43,080 nucleotides of DNA from Betaproteobacteria bacterium (GTDB lineage Bacteria > Pseudomonadota > Gammaproteobacteria > Burkholderiales > UBA6910): assembly GCA_016183615.1 (NCBI GenBank), contig JACPEG010000010.1, positions 1 to 43,080 on the forward strand, given 5' to 3'. The translations under genes and the position numbers were made by a program. Shown piece after piece: positions 34,479 through 42,937 of the stretch (positions are counted from its first letter, which is position 1; each line of letters begins with the position of its first letter). The notes beneath the pieces are model-generated. The model saw only the letters and a list, made by a program, of their open reading frames with translations, had not been told where the DNA came from and did no database searches.

Positions 34479-37358
34479 ATGGGTTCCCGCCCAGATCATT
34501 CCGTCCAGGAACAGGTCGTCCTCGAGATCGGCCGTGACCTCTACCGCCGCGCCCGCCGCGGCAGGCCCGCCTTATTCGACCCGCGCAGCCTGCGCGGGCG
34601 CGTGCTGTCCCAGGCCATTCGCGACAATGCGCTGCGAGCCGCCCTGTTCCAGTTCGTGGACGTGCTGCCCCAGCTTTCCGATTCCGGCAGCATCGCCCGG
34701 CACTTCCAGGCCTATCTCCGGCGCCATCGCCTCGCCGGTCCCTGGGGCCGGCTGCTGGCGCTCGGCAACTATCCCGTCGCGGCCTGGGCCGTGAAGCAGA
34801 GCGTCGCCCGGCTCGCCCGCCTGTTCCTGGTCGAAGAAACCGAGCGCGCGCTCCGGCGCACCCTGGCCGACCTGTCGCGCATTCCCGCCGGCGTCACCAT
34901 GGACGCCGTCGGCGAAGCGGTGCTCACCGAATCCGAGGCGGAGGGCTACCTCCAGCGCAACCTGCGGCTCCTGGACTGGCTTGCCGCGGGCGACGGCGCG
35001 CCCAACCTTTCCCTCAAGCTTTCGGCCCTCACCCCCCGCTTCGATCCCCTGGATCTCCCGGGCCTATCGGAAACCGTGCTGCGCCGCCTGGCGCCCCTGA
35101 TGCACAAGGCGGTCGCCGCCGGCGCCACAGTCACCCTCGACATGGAGCACTACGAGTTCAAGCCCGCCATCCTGGCCCTGTTCCGAAAGTGGCTGGAAGC
35201 CTGGCCCCAGAGCGGCTGGCTGCCGGGCATCGCGCTCCAGGCCTATCTCCCCGAAACCGAGCGCGACCTGGTTTCCCTCATCCGGCTGGCCGAATCTTCG
35301 GGAAGGCGCATTTCCATCCGCCTGGTGAAGGGCGCCTACTGGGATACCGAAGTGGCGCTGGCGAAGCAGCGGCGCTGGCCGGTGCCGGTCTATCGCGACA
35401 AGGGGCAGACCGATGCGAACTACGAGCACCTCGCCCGCCTCCTTTTCCAGCACGCCCAATGGGTCTATCCCGCCATCGCCACCCACAACCTGAGGAGCCT
35501 CGCCTTCGCCATGGCGGCGGCGCGCCATTACGAAGTGCACCGGGACAACTGGGAAGTGCAGATGCTCCATGGCATGGCGGAGCCCCTGAAGCAGGCCGTG
35601 GCCGACCTGGGCGTGCGGCTGCGGATCTATCTCCCCAGCGGCGAGCTCATCACGGGAATCGCCTACCTGATCCGGCGGCTCATGGAAAATACCGCCGACA
35701 CTTCGATCCTGCGCCAGGCCTACCTGGAGGCCGCCGGACCGGAGCAACTGCTGGCGCCGCCGCGACCCGCCACCGAGTGGGTGGAGAACGAGGCCGAACC
35801 CGGATTCGCCAACACGCCGCTCACGGATTTCAGCCGCGTCGGGTCGCGGGAGCCGTTCGCGGCCGCGTTGCGGTCGGTGCGCGGCCAGCTCGAGCGCCGC
35901 TACGGGCTCGCCATTGCCGGGGCACCACGAGGCGAAACTGCGGTGGCGCCCTCGCTGAATCCCGCCAATCCCTCGGAGGTGCTGGGCGAAGTGGATCTCG
36001 CCGGCGCCGCCCAGGCCGAACAGGCCGTGCGAAACGCGGTCGCCGCGTTCGATTCCTGGCGCGCCATGGCGGTGGAAGAGCGCTCCACCCTGTGCCTGCG
36101 CGCCGCGGGCATCATGCTGTCGCGCCGCGCCGAGCTCGCCGCATGGGAAATTCTGGAGGTGGGGAAAAACTGGCGCGAGGCGGACGCCGACGTGGCGGAA
36201 GCCATCGACTACCTGCGCTACTACGCCGGGGAAATGGAACGGCTCGCCGGCTGGCTCCCCACCGCCTCCTTCCCGGCGGAGCGCAACCACCTGCGCTACG
36301 AGCCGCGGGGACCCGCGGTCATCATCGCGCCGTGGAACTTCCCGCTAGCGATTCTCACCGGCATGGCCACGGCGGCGCTGGTCGCCGGTAATCCCGTGAT
36401 TCTGAAGCCGGCGGGACCCGCCAGAATCATCGCCCATCAGCTCCATTCGATCCTCGGCGAAGCGGGCTTCCCGCCGGAGGTCTGCCAGCTCCTTCCCGGG
36501 GAAGGCGCTCTCGTCGGCGATCTGCTGGTGCGCCACCCGGCGATTCACCTCATCGCCTTCACCGGGTCGCGGGAAGTGGGGCTGCGCATCCTGGAGCAGG
36601 CCCACGCCCGAAGCCCGGAGCAGACCCACGTCAAGCAGGTGGTATGCGAAATGGGGGGCAAGAACGCCATCATCGTGGACGAGGACGCGGACCTGGACGA
36701 GGCCGTGATCCACATTCTCCAGTCGGCCTTCGGGTACCAGGGTCAGAAGTGCTCCGCGGCCTCGCGCCTGATCGCCGTGGGGCGCGTTCATGACACGCTC
36801 GTGTCGCGCCTGGCGGACGCGCTGGAGTGCCACCCCCTGGGACCACCCGAGGACCCGAAATTCGTCCTGGGACCGCTCATCAACGAGGCGGCCAGGCGCA
36901 AGGCCATCCATTACCTGGAGATCGGCAAGCAGGAAGGGAAGCTTTTCTACCAGGCGAAGGCGCCGGAACAGGGCTATTTCTTCGGGCCGACGATTTTCAC
37001 CGGGATCGAACCGCGCCATCGCCTCGCCCGGGAGGAAATTTTCGCGCCCATCCTTTCGGTGCTGCGGGCGCCGGATTTCGAAACGGCGCTGGCGATCGCC
37101 ATGGACAGCGACTACGCCCTCACCGGCGGCGTGTTCTCACGACTCCCCGCCCACCTGGAAGCAGCGCGGGAACGCTTTCGCGTGGGCGACCTCTACTTGA
37201 ACCGCAAGATCACCGGCGCGCTGGTGGCGGTGCAGCCCTTCGGCGGCGTGCGCCTCTCCGGCCCCGGCGTCCAGGCCGGCGGACCGGATTACCTCAAGCA
37301 GTTCCTGTGGACCCGGGTGGTGAGCGAGAACACCCTGCGGCACGGGTTCGTGCCGTGA
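34479..37358 (+). CDS. putA: Bifunctional proline dehydrogenase / L-glutamate-5-semialdehyde dehydrogenase PutA
   Basis: The 959-residue enzyme oxidises proline to pyrroline-5-carboxylate (FAD) and then to glutamate (NAD). The PRODH half (about 100-420) shows LSLKLSALTPRFDP, RLVKGAYWDTE and YLPSGELITGIAYLIRRL. The aldehyde dehydrogenase half (about 470-950) shows APWNFPLAI, FTGSREVGLRI, CEMGGKNAIIV, catalytic C758 in YQGQKCSAASRL and the C-terminal GGPDYLKQFLWTR. It lacks an N-terminal ribbon-helix-helix DNA-binding domain, so it is a catalytic-only PutA that does not repress itself. With divergent gdh it completes proline to 2-oxoglutarate. Its last 105 bp recur at 40940-41044. Confidence 0.96.
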   Translation: MGSRPDHSVQEQVVLEIGRDLYRRARRGRPALFDPRSLRGRVLSQAIRDNALRAALFQFVDVLPQLSDSGSIARHFQAYLRRHRLAGPWGRLLALGNYPVAAWAVKQSVARLARLFLVEETERALRRTLADLSRIPAGVTMDAVGEAVLTESEAEGYLQRNLRLLDWLAAGDGAPNLSLKLSALTPRFDPLDLPGLSETVLRRLAPLMHKAVAAGATVTLDMEHYEFKPAILALFRKWLEAWPQSGWLPGIALQAYLPETERDLVSLIRLAESSGRRISIRLVKGAYWDTEVALAKQRRWPVPVYRDKGQTDANYEHLARLLFQHAQWVYPAIATHNLRSLAFAMAAARHYEVHRDNWEVQMLHGMAEPLKQAVADLGVRLRIYLPSGELITGIAYLIRRLMENTADTSILRQAYLEAAGPEQLLAPPRPATEWVENEAEPGFANTPLTDFSRVGSREPFAAALRSVRGQLERRYGLAIAGAPRGETAVAPSLNPANPSEVLGEVDLAGAAQAEQAVRNAVAAFDSWRAMAVEERSTLCLRAAGIMLSRRAELAAWEILEVGKNWREADADVAEAIDYLRYYAGEMERLAGWLPTASFPAERNHLRYEPRGPAVIIAPWNFPLAILTGMATAALVAGNPVILKPAGPARIIAHQLHSILGEAGFPPEVCQLLPGEGALVGDLLVRHPAIHLIAFTGSREVGLRILEQAHARSPEQTHVKQVVCEMGGKNAIIVDEDADLDEAVIHILQSAFGYQGQKCSAASRLIAVGRVHDTLVSRLADALECHPLGPPEDPKFVLGPLINEAARRKAIHYLEIGKQEGKLFYQAKAPEQGYFFGPTIFTGIEPRHRLAREEIFAPILSVLRAPDFETALAIAMDSDYALTGGVFSRLPAHLEAARERFRVGDLYLNRKITGALVAVQPFGGVRLSGPGVQAGGPDYLKQFLWTRVVSENTLRHGFVP

Positions 37359-37403
37359 CGTAGCCTTTTCAGCCGAATAATCGGGTTTTCTGTGTTTCGT
37401 CTT

Positions 37404-37425
37404 GGGGCCGCCCCTAGACGGCCCC
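37404..37425. terminator. GC-rich hairpin after putA
   Basis: GGGGCCG (37404-37410) pairs with CGGCCCC (37419-37425) around an 8-base loop, 45 bp after the putA stop. A T-run follows, but about 13 bases further on (37439-37446), so intrinsic termination is only plausible. It separates putA from the island promoter. Confidence 0.4.
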
Positions 37426-37447
37426 TCAATGGGAAATGCTTTTTTTC

Positions 37448-37476
37448 TTGGAAACAATGAGTTATGTAGTTATACT
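37448..37476 (+). promoter_or_regulatory. Sigma70-type promoter of the accessory island
   Basis: TTGGAA (37448-37453) and TATACT (37471-37476) are separated by exactly 17 bp, the best -35/-10 pair in the window. It points into the island and would start transcription about 125 bp before ATG 37609. The leader between them holds no recognised RNA. It implies the island genes are expressed independently of putA. Confidence 0.65.
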
Positions 37477-37608
37477 TGGGTTGCACCATTCGGCAGTCCG
37501 GCAAGGATACCGAACCATGTTCGGCGGTAGCGAATGGCGTTATTGGGGACGATACCCTTTCAGCTCGGTTAGGGTGGACGAGGCAAGGTCGAACCATAAG
37601 GACAATCC

Positions 37609-37821
37609 ATGCCAAGAATCTTCGACAACATCGAACAACAACGCCTCCCTGCACTTCAAGAAACTCTTTCGTCCCATTGCACGAACATCGTTGACGAAAT
37701 AGACCGGGCTCTCGCCCAGCATTACGGCATTTCCGCAGAACAACTTGTCTTTGTCGTCAATTACGACATCAAGTACCGCATGCGCCGGGAGGAAGGTAGC
37801 GACGAGGGAGATAGCAATTGA
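37609..37821 (+). CDS. Small chimeric remnant: helicase N terminus joined to methylase C terminus
   Basis: The 70-residue ORF starts MPRIFDNIEQQRLPALQETL, which I recognise as the beginning of large PLD/SNF2 helicase-related defence proteins. It ends with VDEIDRALAQHYGIS and FVVNYDIKYRMRREE, which resembles the C terminus of Eco57I-type methylase/restriction proteins. This suggests an in-frame deletion fusing the first about 22 codons of one gene to the last about 45 of another. TAAGGA precedes ATG 37609. Its TGA overlaps the TTG of the KAP gene. Both assignments are from memory of family sequences. It may still be translated for coupling; a catalytic role is impossible at this size. Confidence 0.6.
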   Translation: MPRIFDNIEQQRLPALQETLSSHCTNIVDEIDRALAQHYGISAEQLVFVVNYDIKYRMRREEGSDEGDSN

Positions 37822-40106
37822 GCAGAACACCTCCCCATCCTTTCTCCGCCGACCGCCCCATAACCTCCCTCGCCGATGATTTACTGGGGCGCGGTCCTTT
37901 CGCGGACGCGTTGGCGAGCGCCATCAAGTCCTGGCGCGGCAAAGACAGCCTCGTGATCGCCTTGTTCGGTCCGTGGGGCAGCGGGAAAACTTCCGTCAAA
38001 AACATGGTCATCGACGGCCTTCGCGCGTCCGCTAACGATTGTCCGCAGATCGTCGAATTCAATCCCTGGCACTGGGCTGGTCAAGATCAACTTGCCAACG
38101 CCTTTTTTCAAGAAATTGGAAAAACTCTTGGAAAGAAACCCAATGGCAAAACCAAGGGTTTGGCCAAGAATTGGAAGGTCTATGGCGCGGCTCTGCAACT
38201 CACTTCCTACGTTGCCACCGGCTTCCGCGATGCGCTGGTTTGGTTGTTTGTCGCGATAGCCGTCTTGGGCATCGGCGGTGCTGAGATCCAGTCATGGTTT
38301 TCAGGAAAATTGGCGTCAGCTGTCGGGTACGTGGCTCTGGCGCTTGCCTTCCTTACCAAATGGTCCGGGGGATTCGCAGAAAAGCTCGTTGCTCTGTTTG
38401 ACGCTCAGAGCGCTGCGCACGAAAAGGGGGTCGTTGAATTAAAGGGTGGCCTCACAGAGGCACTACAGAAACTCGATAAGTCGATTCTGGTTATCTTGGA
38501 CGACGTTGACCGGCTCTCCGCGGCGGAAATTCGGATCCTATTTCAGCTCATTAAGGCCAACGCGGACTTTCCGAATCTTGTGTATCTCGTCCTGTTTCAG
38601 CGCAACATCGTCGAAAAAGCGCTTGAAGACCTTTCCCCTGGACCGGGCCAGGACTTTCTTGAGAAGATTGTTCAGGTCGGCCTGGACATTCCAAGAATCG
38701 AACGCTCCCGGCTAGAGCGGGTGTTGTCTGATGGTCTTGACCGCGTTCTCGGGCAACAGGACATGCTTCGGAACTTCGACCAAGTGCGCTGGGCCAACGT
38801 CTTCATCCCCGGCCTCCGCCCCTATTACCAGACCCTGCGCGACGTCTTCCGCTTCCTTGGAACCCTCGAGTTTCATGTTGGAGTCTTTAAGCGGGATGGC
38901 ACTCTTGAAGTCAATCCTATTGACCTTGTCGCCGTGGAAGCACTGCGTGTTTTTGAGCCTGCGGTCTATGGCAAGCTTCACGACTCCAAAGCACTGCTCA
39001 CCTCGACGACAGAAAGTGGCAAAGAAGAGCATGTGCGAAAGGGTGTCCAAGACATTTGGGCCACGGCTTCGGAACGGAGCCAGCCCCAGGTCAAGAAACT
39101 GCTTTCCGAGCTATTTCCAACTATCGAATGGGTTCTTGGCGGATCCACTTATGGTGCCGACTGGTTTGAAGGGTGGTACCGCGAGCTGCGGATATGCCAT
39201 CGGGACGCCTTCGATAAATACTTCTACCTCGCTATTCCGGTCGGAGACATTTCCCAAGCCGACATCGAACGCCTCCTGTCCACAACCGACAACCGAACCG
39301 GATTAGTGGCCGCGCTCCGAGCCCTGTACGAGCAGGGGTTGCTCGGCGTCGCGCTCGACCGGCTTGAAGCGTACAAACAGAAAATCAGCTTGAACGATGC
39401 CATTCCCTTTATTACCGCCCTTTTCGATATCGGAGATGATTTGCCAGAGAGCGCGCCTGGTTCCACATGGCTTTCACCGCAGATGCATCTTTCCCGCATT
39501 GTCTACTGGTACCTCAAACAGGAAGCGGACCGGACTCGGAGAGCCGAAATACTCAAGACGGCGATGCGCAAGACAACGGGCCTATACGCTCCGATTGACC
39601 GTACCGCAAGTGAAACCCGCGGCCCGGAGAAGAAACGCGACGAGGAGGCATATCTGGTTTCGGAGGAAGCGTTAAAGGATCTCCAGGATATTTGTCTGGA
39701 AAAAATTAGGGCTGCCGCCGGCTCCGGGGTGCTGGCCCGCCACCCGGAACTGGCGAGCATTCTTTACCGCTGGCGCGACTGGGTTTCGATTGACGAGCCC
39801 AAGGTGTGGGTGCAGGATTTGATCCGGTCTGACGAAGGCCTGCTGGCAATCTTGAGCGGGTTCCTACAGCGATCCACCTCCCAGGGTTTCGGCGACTATG
39901 CGGCCAAGACCCATTGGCGCATCCGGTTAGATAGCCTAGAACCTTTCGTAGAAATCGAACACTTGGAGCAACGGGTCATCGCTCTCCAAGCACTAGATCT
40001 ACCCGAAAAGCAGAATGAGGCGGTCAAGCAGTTTAGAAAGGCCATTCGGAGAAGGGAACAGGGTAAACCTGAAAACCCTTTCTGGCGTGATGATGACGAG
40101 GACTGA
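37818..40106 (+). CDS. KAP family P-loop NTPase
   Basis: The start is TTG 37818, overlapping the upstream TGA, with AGGGAG 8 bp before it; 762 residues result. Walker A GPWGSGKT is at 51-58 and Walker B ILVILDDVD at 223-231. Two membrane helices (about 135-152 and 165-181) are inserted between them, the hallmark of KAP NTPases. The helical C-terminal half ends with a charged tail. KAP ATPases are membrane-associated and frequent in phage-defence islands. Base composition is visibly less GC-rich than in putA or gdh, consistent with transfer. It is followed 5 bp later by the zeta-like gene. Confidence 0.88.
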   Translation: MSRTPPHPFSADRPITSLADDLLGRGPFADALASAIKSWRGKDSLVIALFGPWGSGKTSVKNMVIDGLRASANDCPQIVEFNPWHWAGQDQLANAFFQEIGKTLGKKPNGKTKGLAKNWKVYGAALQLTSYVATGFRDALVWLFVAIAVLGIGGAEIQSWFSGKLASAVGYVALALAFLTKWSGGFAEKLVALFDAQSAAHEKGVVELKGGLTEALQKLDKSILVILDDVDRLSAAEIRILFQLIKANADFPNLVYLVLFQRNIVEKALEDLSPGPGQDFLEKIVQVGLDIPRIERSRLERVLSDGLDRVLGQQDMLRNFDQVRWANVFIPGLRPYYQTLRDVFRFLGTLEFHVGVFKRDGTLEVNPIDLVAVEALRVFEPAVYGKLHDSKALLTSTTESGKEEHVRKGVQDIWATASERSQPQVKKLLSELFPTIEWVLGGSTYGADWFEGWYRELRICHRDAFDKYFYLAIPVGDISQADIERLLSTTDNRTGLVAALRALYEQGLLGVALDRLEAYKQKISLNDAIPFITALFDIGDDLPESAPGSTWLSPQMHLSRIVYWYLKQEADRTRRAEILKTAMRKTTGLYAPIDRTASETRGPEKKRDEEAYLVSEEALKDLQDICLEKIRAAAGSGVLARHPELASILYRWRDWVSIDEPKVWVQDLIRSDEGLLAILSGFLQRSTSQGFGDYAAKTHWRIRLDSLEPFVEIEHLEQRVIALQALDLPEKQNEAVKQFRKAIRRREQGKPENPFWRDDDED

Positions 40107-40111
40107 CCGGT

Positions 40112-40687
40112 TTGGACTCCCCTCACCTGATCATTATCGCAGGCCCAAACGGAGCCGGAAAATCCACATCTGCGCCCATCCTCTTGAAGGAGACCCTTCG
40201 GGTAGTGGAGTTCGTCAATGCCGACGTGATCGCGCAAGGGCTTTCCGCATTCAATGTGGAAGGCGCCGCGTTTCAGGCAGGGCGAGCAATGCTCGAACGC
40301 TTGCATTATCTCGCCAAGGAGCGCGTGGATTTTGCGTTCGAGACCACCATGGCAAGCCGCAGCTTCGCCCCCTGGATAGCCGAGCTAAAGGCCGCCGGCT
40401 ACCGGTTTCATCTGGTATTTCTGTGGCTCCCCAGCCCGCAACTTGCTATCGAGCGGGTCGCCGAACGGGCGCGCCTTGGCGGCCACCATGTTTCGGCTGC
40501 GACGGTCAAGCGCCGCTATGGCCGGGGCCTGCGCAATTTCTTTGACCTGTATCAGCCGATGGCGGACACATGGCGCTTTTACGACAACTCCCAGCTATTG
40601 CCACCTCGGCTCGTGGCTCACGGTTGCGGTAAAATAGTGCAGCAGGTTGCCAATTCCGCTATCTGGCGACAACTGACAGGAGACTAA
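40112..40687 (+). CDS. Zeta-toxin-like P-loop kinase
   Basis: The 191-residue protein begins at TTG 40112, 5 bp after the KAP stop; no better start exists before Walker A. GPNGAGKS (11-18), EFVNADVIAQGL, FAFETTMASRSF and VAERARLGGHHV match zeta-like/AAA_33 kinases. Zeta toxins phosphorylate UDP-N-acetylglucosamine, but many chromosomal relatives have other or unknown substrates. A small gene follows 4 bp later and is the likely partner. Toxicity is inferred from family only. Confidence 0.82.
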   Translation: MDSPHLIIIAGPNGAGKSTSAPILLKETLRVVEFVNADVIAQGLSAFNVEGAAFQAGRAMLERLHYLAKERVDFAFETTMASRSFAPWIAELKAAGYRFHLVFLWLPSPQLAIERVAERARLGGHHVSAATVKRRYGRGLRNFFDLYQPMADTWRFYDNSQLLPPRLVAHGCGKIVQQVANSAIWRQLTGD

Positions 40688-40691
40688 GGTC

Positions 40692-40889
40692 ATGCAAGAG
40701 GAACGCGCAAGCACGACCATTGACGAGGCGTTTTCTGACGGACGCCTCATCGACGAAGCTCTCGCCAAGAGCGTCCAGGAGGCGCTGCGGCGGCATAAAC
40801 AGGCCGGAAACCCGGTAGTGGAGTGGCGCGATGGCAAGATCGTGTGGGTTGCGCCAGAGCAAATCACTGTCGAACCGGCCCATAGCTAG
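40692..40889 (+). CDS. Small partner of zeta-like kinase, possible antitoxin
   Basis: The 65-residue acidic protein starts at ATG 40692 after CAGGAG, 9 bp away, and 4 bp after the zeta-like stop. It contains SVQEALRRHKQAGNPVVEWRDGKIVWVAPEQI. Similar short proteins with a GNPVVxWRDGKxVxV ending commonly sit beside zeta-like kinases. It has no DNA-binding motif that I can see. An antitoxin role is inferred from position. Confidence 0.7.
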   Translation: MQEERASTTIDEAFSDGRLIDEALAKSVQEALRRHKQAGNPVVEWRDGKIVWVAPEQITVEPAHS

Positions 40890-40900
40890 CCTACCGGTTC

Positions 40901-41044
40901 ATGCGGCTGGTCGCGGTGCCAACCTTCCGCAGCGTCAAGCTCTCCGGCACCGGCATCCAGGCCGGCGGGCCGGATTACCTCAAGCAGTTCCTGTGGACGC
41001 GGGTGGTGTCGGAGAACACCCTGCGGCACGGGTTCGTGCCATGA
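40901..41044 (+). pseudogene. putA: Duplicated 3' end of putA
   Basis: This is a 47-codon open fragment encoding FRSVKLSGTGIQAGGPDYLK and the same WTRVVSENTLRHGFVP ending as putA. Over the last 105 bp (40940-41044) it differs from putA 37254-37358 at 8 positions by my count. Upstream similarity fades near 40893. Its KLSG is closer to typical PutA (FKLSG) than the RLSG of the intact gene, so it is not a fresh copy. It forms the right border of the accessory island. Confidence 0.85.
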
Positions 41045-41048
41045 CCTT

Positions 41049-42923
41049 CTACGTTGGGGCGGATCCTGCAAAGAATGCGGGCCGTTTACCCCTCGGCGCA
41101 AGCGCCGCATGGATTACTCCGCGGACCGAATTCGTGAGGAAAATGCGGTCGGCTTCGGCAAGATCCTCCGGCGTCAGAATCTGCTCCCTCGCGCCATACC
41201 CAGGGTCGGTCAGGATTATTCTTCGCATAACGCCGTTCAGCAAGCCGCAGCTGACCGGCGGGGTATAGATTCGCCCCCTTTTTTCCACGAACACGTTGCT
41301 ACGAGAACCTTCGGTGATCTCACCCCGTTCGTTGCGGAAAATCACTTCATAACACCCGCATTTCTTCGCGAGGCGTGCCCGCTCGGATTCGTACATGTCC
41401 CGGGCGGTGGTCTTGTGGAACAACAGGAAATCGTCCGAACGGGTATGTCGGGGCGAGAGGGCGACCGGCTTGAGGCCACCGGTGCCAATGTCTTCCAAAG
41501 GTTGCGAGTCGACCTTCACTACTCCGCGTTTTGAAACCAGCAGTCGGACTTTGTAAATTTGTTCAGGCACCAGAGAGCGTGCGTGGATCATAAGCAGTTC
41601 CCGCACCTCGTCAATGTCAAGCCTGAACATCAAGCAGGCACACGACGCCTGGAGCCTCTGCAGGTGCAGTTCCAGGTTTCGGTATCCTCCGGGCGGCTCG
41701 CATCGCATCGACTCGACCAGCTGGAAACCGGGATCGGCCTGGGTCACAAAGCACGCCTTGAGAAGCGTCTCCTGGTATTCGAGCTTTTCGTCCGAGCCGT
41801 AGGTAATGCCACTGCCGACACCCAGTTCCGCGGTTCCGTCGCACCTCAATGCGACAGTGCGGATCGCCACGTTGAACAGGCTGTCGCCATCGGGAAGCAA
41901 GTATCCGACGCTTCCCGTATACACGCCCCGCTCCGAGGACTCCAACTGATCGATAATTTCCATTGCCCGAATCTTGGGCGCTCCGGTAATCGAGCCACAG
42001 GGAAACAGACTTTTCAGGAGGTCATACAGTGGAATCCCAGGATTCACTTTCGCCGAGACCGTCGACGTCATTTGAAACAAGGTCTCATAGGGTTCCACCT
42101 CGAAGAGGCGATCTACCCGAACCGAACCTGCCTTCGCCACACGTCCGAGGTCGTTGCGGATGAGGTCCACGATCATTACATTCTCCGCCCGATTCTTTTC
42201 ATCTTCGCTCAGCGCCTGTTGCAGCGTCCGGTCTTCGGCGTCGTTTGCGCCTCGCCGGACCGTGCCCTTCATCGGTTTGGCAATAATCGTATCGCCACTC
42301 TTCCGGAAGAACAGTTCGGGAGAAAAGCAGAGGATCTGGAACCCTGGCAGCCGGACAAGTCCTCCGTAGTGGACGCGCTGCCGAGAGCGCAGCGAGGCGT
42401 AGAGCGCAATCGGATCGCCGAAGTAGCGCATCAGGTACTTGAGGGTCAAATTGACCTGATACACGTCGCCTGCCTCGATATAGCGTTTGACGGCCCGAAC
42501 CGCGGCGCAATACTCCATCTCGCTCATGCTCAGCCGGAAGTTATAGAATCCCGCAGGACCCGTACCCTCCGAATTAACGCGGATGAAATCATCCGATGCC
42601 GCCGAGTCCATGTGGAGGCTTCGCTCGAAGAACGCCACGGCAAAAAAAGGCCCCGATCGACCGCGGCGCGCCAACAGCGGCGCGAGCTTTGGCTCCAGAC
42701 AGTGTCCAAACTCGTAGGAGAGCACTGCCACCGCGTACAGCCCGCCTGCAAGGCCCGCGGCGACCCGGTCCAGGCATTGCTGCCACCGGTCCGGATCGTC
42801 GCAGGTGTTGATCTCCCGCATTCCCCAGAACAGGCGCGAAGCGCAACGCCCGCCCGGATTCTGGCTGTTATCAAAAAAAGCGAAAGCATCCGAAGCCGAC
42901 AACCTGGGAATGGAAGGGTTCAT
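41049..42923 (-). CDS. pabB: Aminodeoxychorismate synthase component I fused to 4-amino-4-deoxychorismate lyase (PabB-PabC)
   Basis: The 624-residue fusion should make p-aminobenzoate for folate. The N-terminal chorismate-binding domain (about 90-390) has AKPMKGTVRRG with Lys219, the PabB-diagnostic Lys where TrpE has Ala, plus IVDLIRNDLGRVA and FPCGSITGAPK. The C-terminal class IV aminotransferase (about 395-615) has PLP Lys504 in FHKTTAR and EVIFRNERGEITEGSRSNVF. The PabA glutaminase subunit is not in the window. It lies 14 bp downstream of fhs on the minus strand, so the two are probably one operon. Its stop is 4 bp from the putA remnant. Composition is somewhat less GC-rich than fhs. Confidence 0.93.
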   Translation of the reverse strand: MNPSIPRLSASDAFAFFDNSQNPGGRCASRLFWGMREINTCDDPDRWQQCLDRVAAGLAGGLYAVAVLSYEFGHCLEPKLAPLLARRGRSGPFFAVAFFERSLHMDSAASDDFIRVNSEGTGPAGFYNFRLSMSEMEYCAAVRAVKRYIEAGDVYQVNLTLKYLMRYFGDPIALYASLRSRQRVHYGGLVRLPGFQILCFSPELFFRKSGDTIIAKPMKGTVRRGANDAEDRTLQQALSEDEKNRAENVMIVDLIRNDLGRVAKAGSVRVDRLFEVEPYETLFQMTSTVSAKVNPGIPLYDLLKSLFPCGSITGAPKIRAMEIIDQLESSERGVYTGSVGYLLPDGDSLFNVAIRTVALRCDGTAELGVGSGITYGSDEKLEYQETLLKACFVTQADPGFQLVESMRCEPPGGYRNLELHLQRLQASCACLMFRLDIDEVRELLMIHARSLVPEQIYKVRLLVSKRGVVKVDSQPLEDIGTGGLKPVALSPRHTRSDDFLLFHKTTARDMYESERARLAKKCGCYEVIFRNERGEITEGSRSNVFVEKRGRIYTPPVSCGLLNGVMRRIILTDPGYGAREQILTPEDLAEADRIFLTNSVRGVIHAALAPRGKRPAFFAGSAPT

Positions 42924-42937
42924 CGCCGGCTCCCCGC

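Noticed and set aside
31910..34537. 875-codon plus-strand ORF opposite gdh (also 30275-31657)
   Set aside because: The composition is His/Leu/Val/Gly-rich antisense translation of a well-supported gene with no domain. GC-rich codon bias keeps the opposite frame open.
37436..37702. 88-codon ORF overlapping the island promoter
   Set aside because: It covers the -35/-10 pair and the leader, has no ribosome site, and overlaps the better-supported 37609 ORF in another frame.
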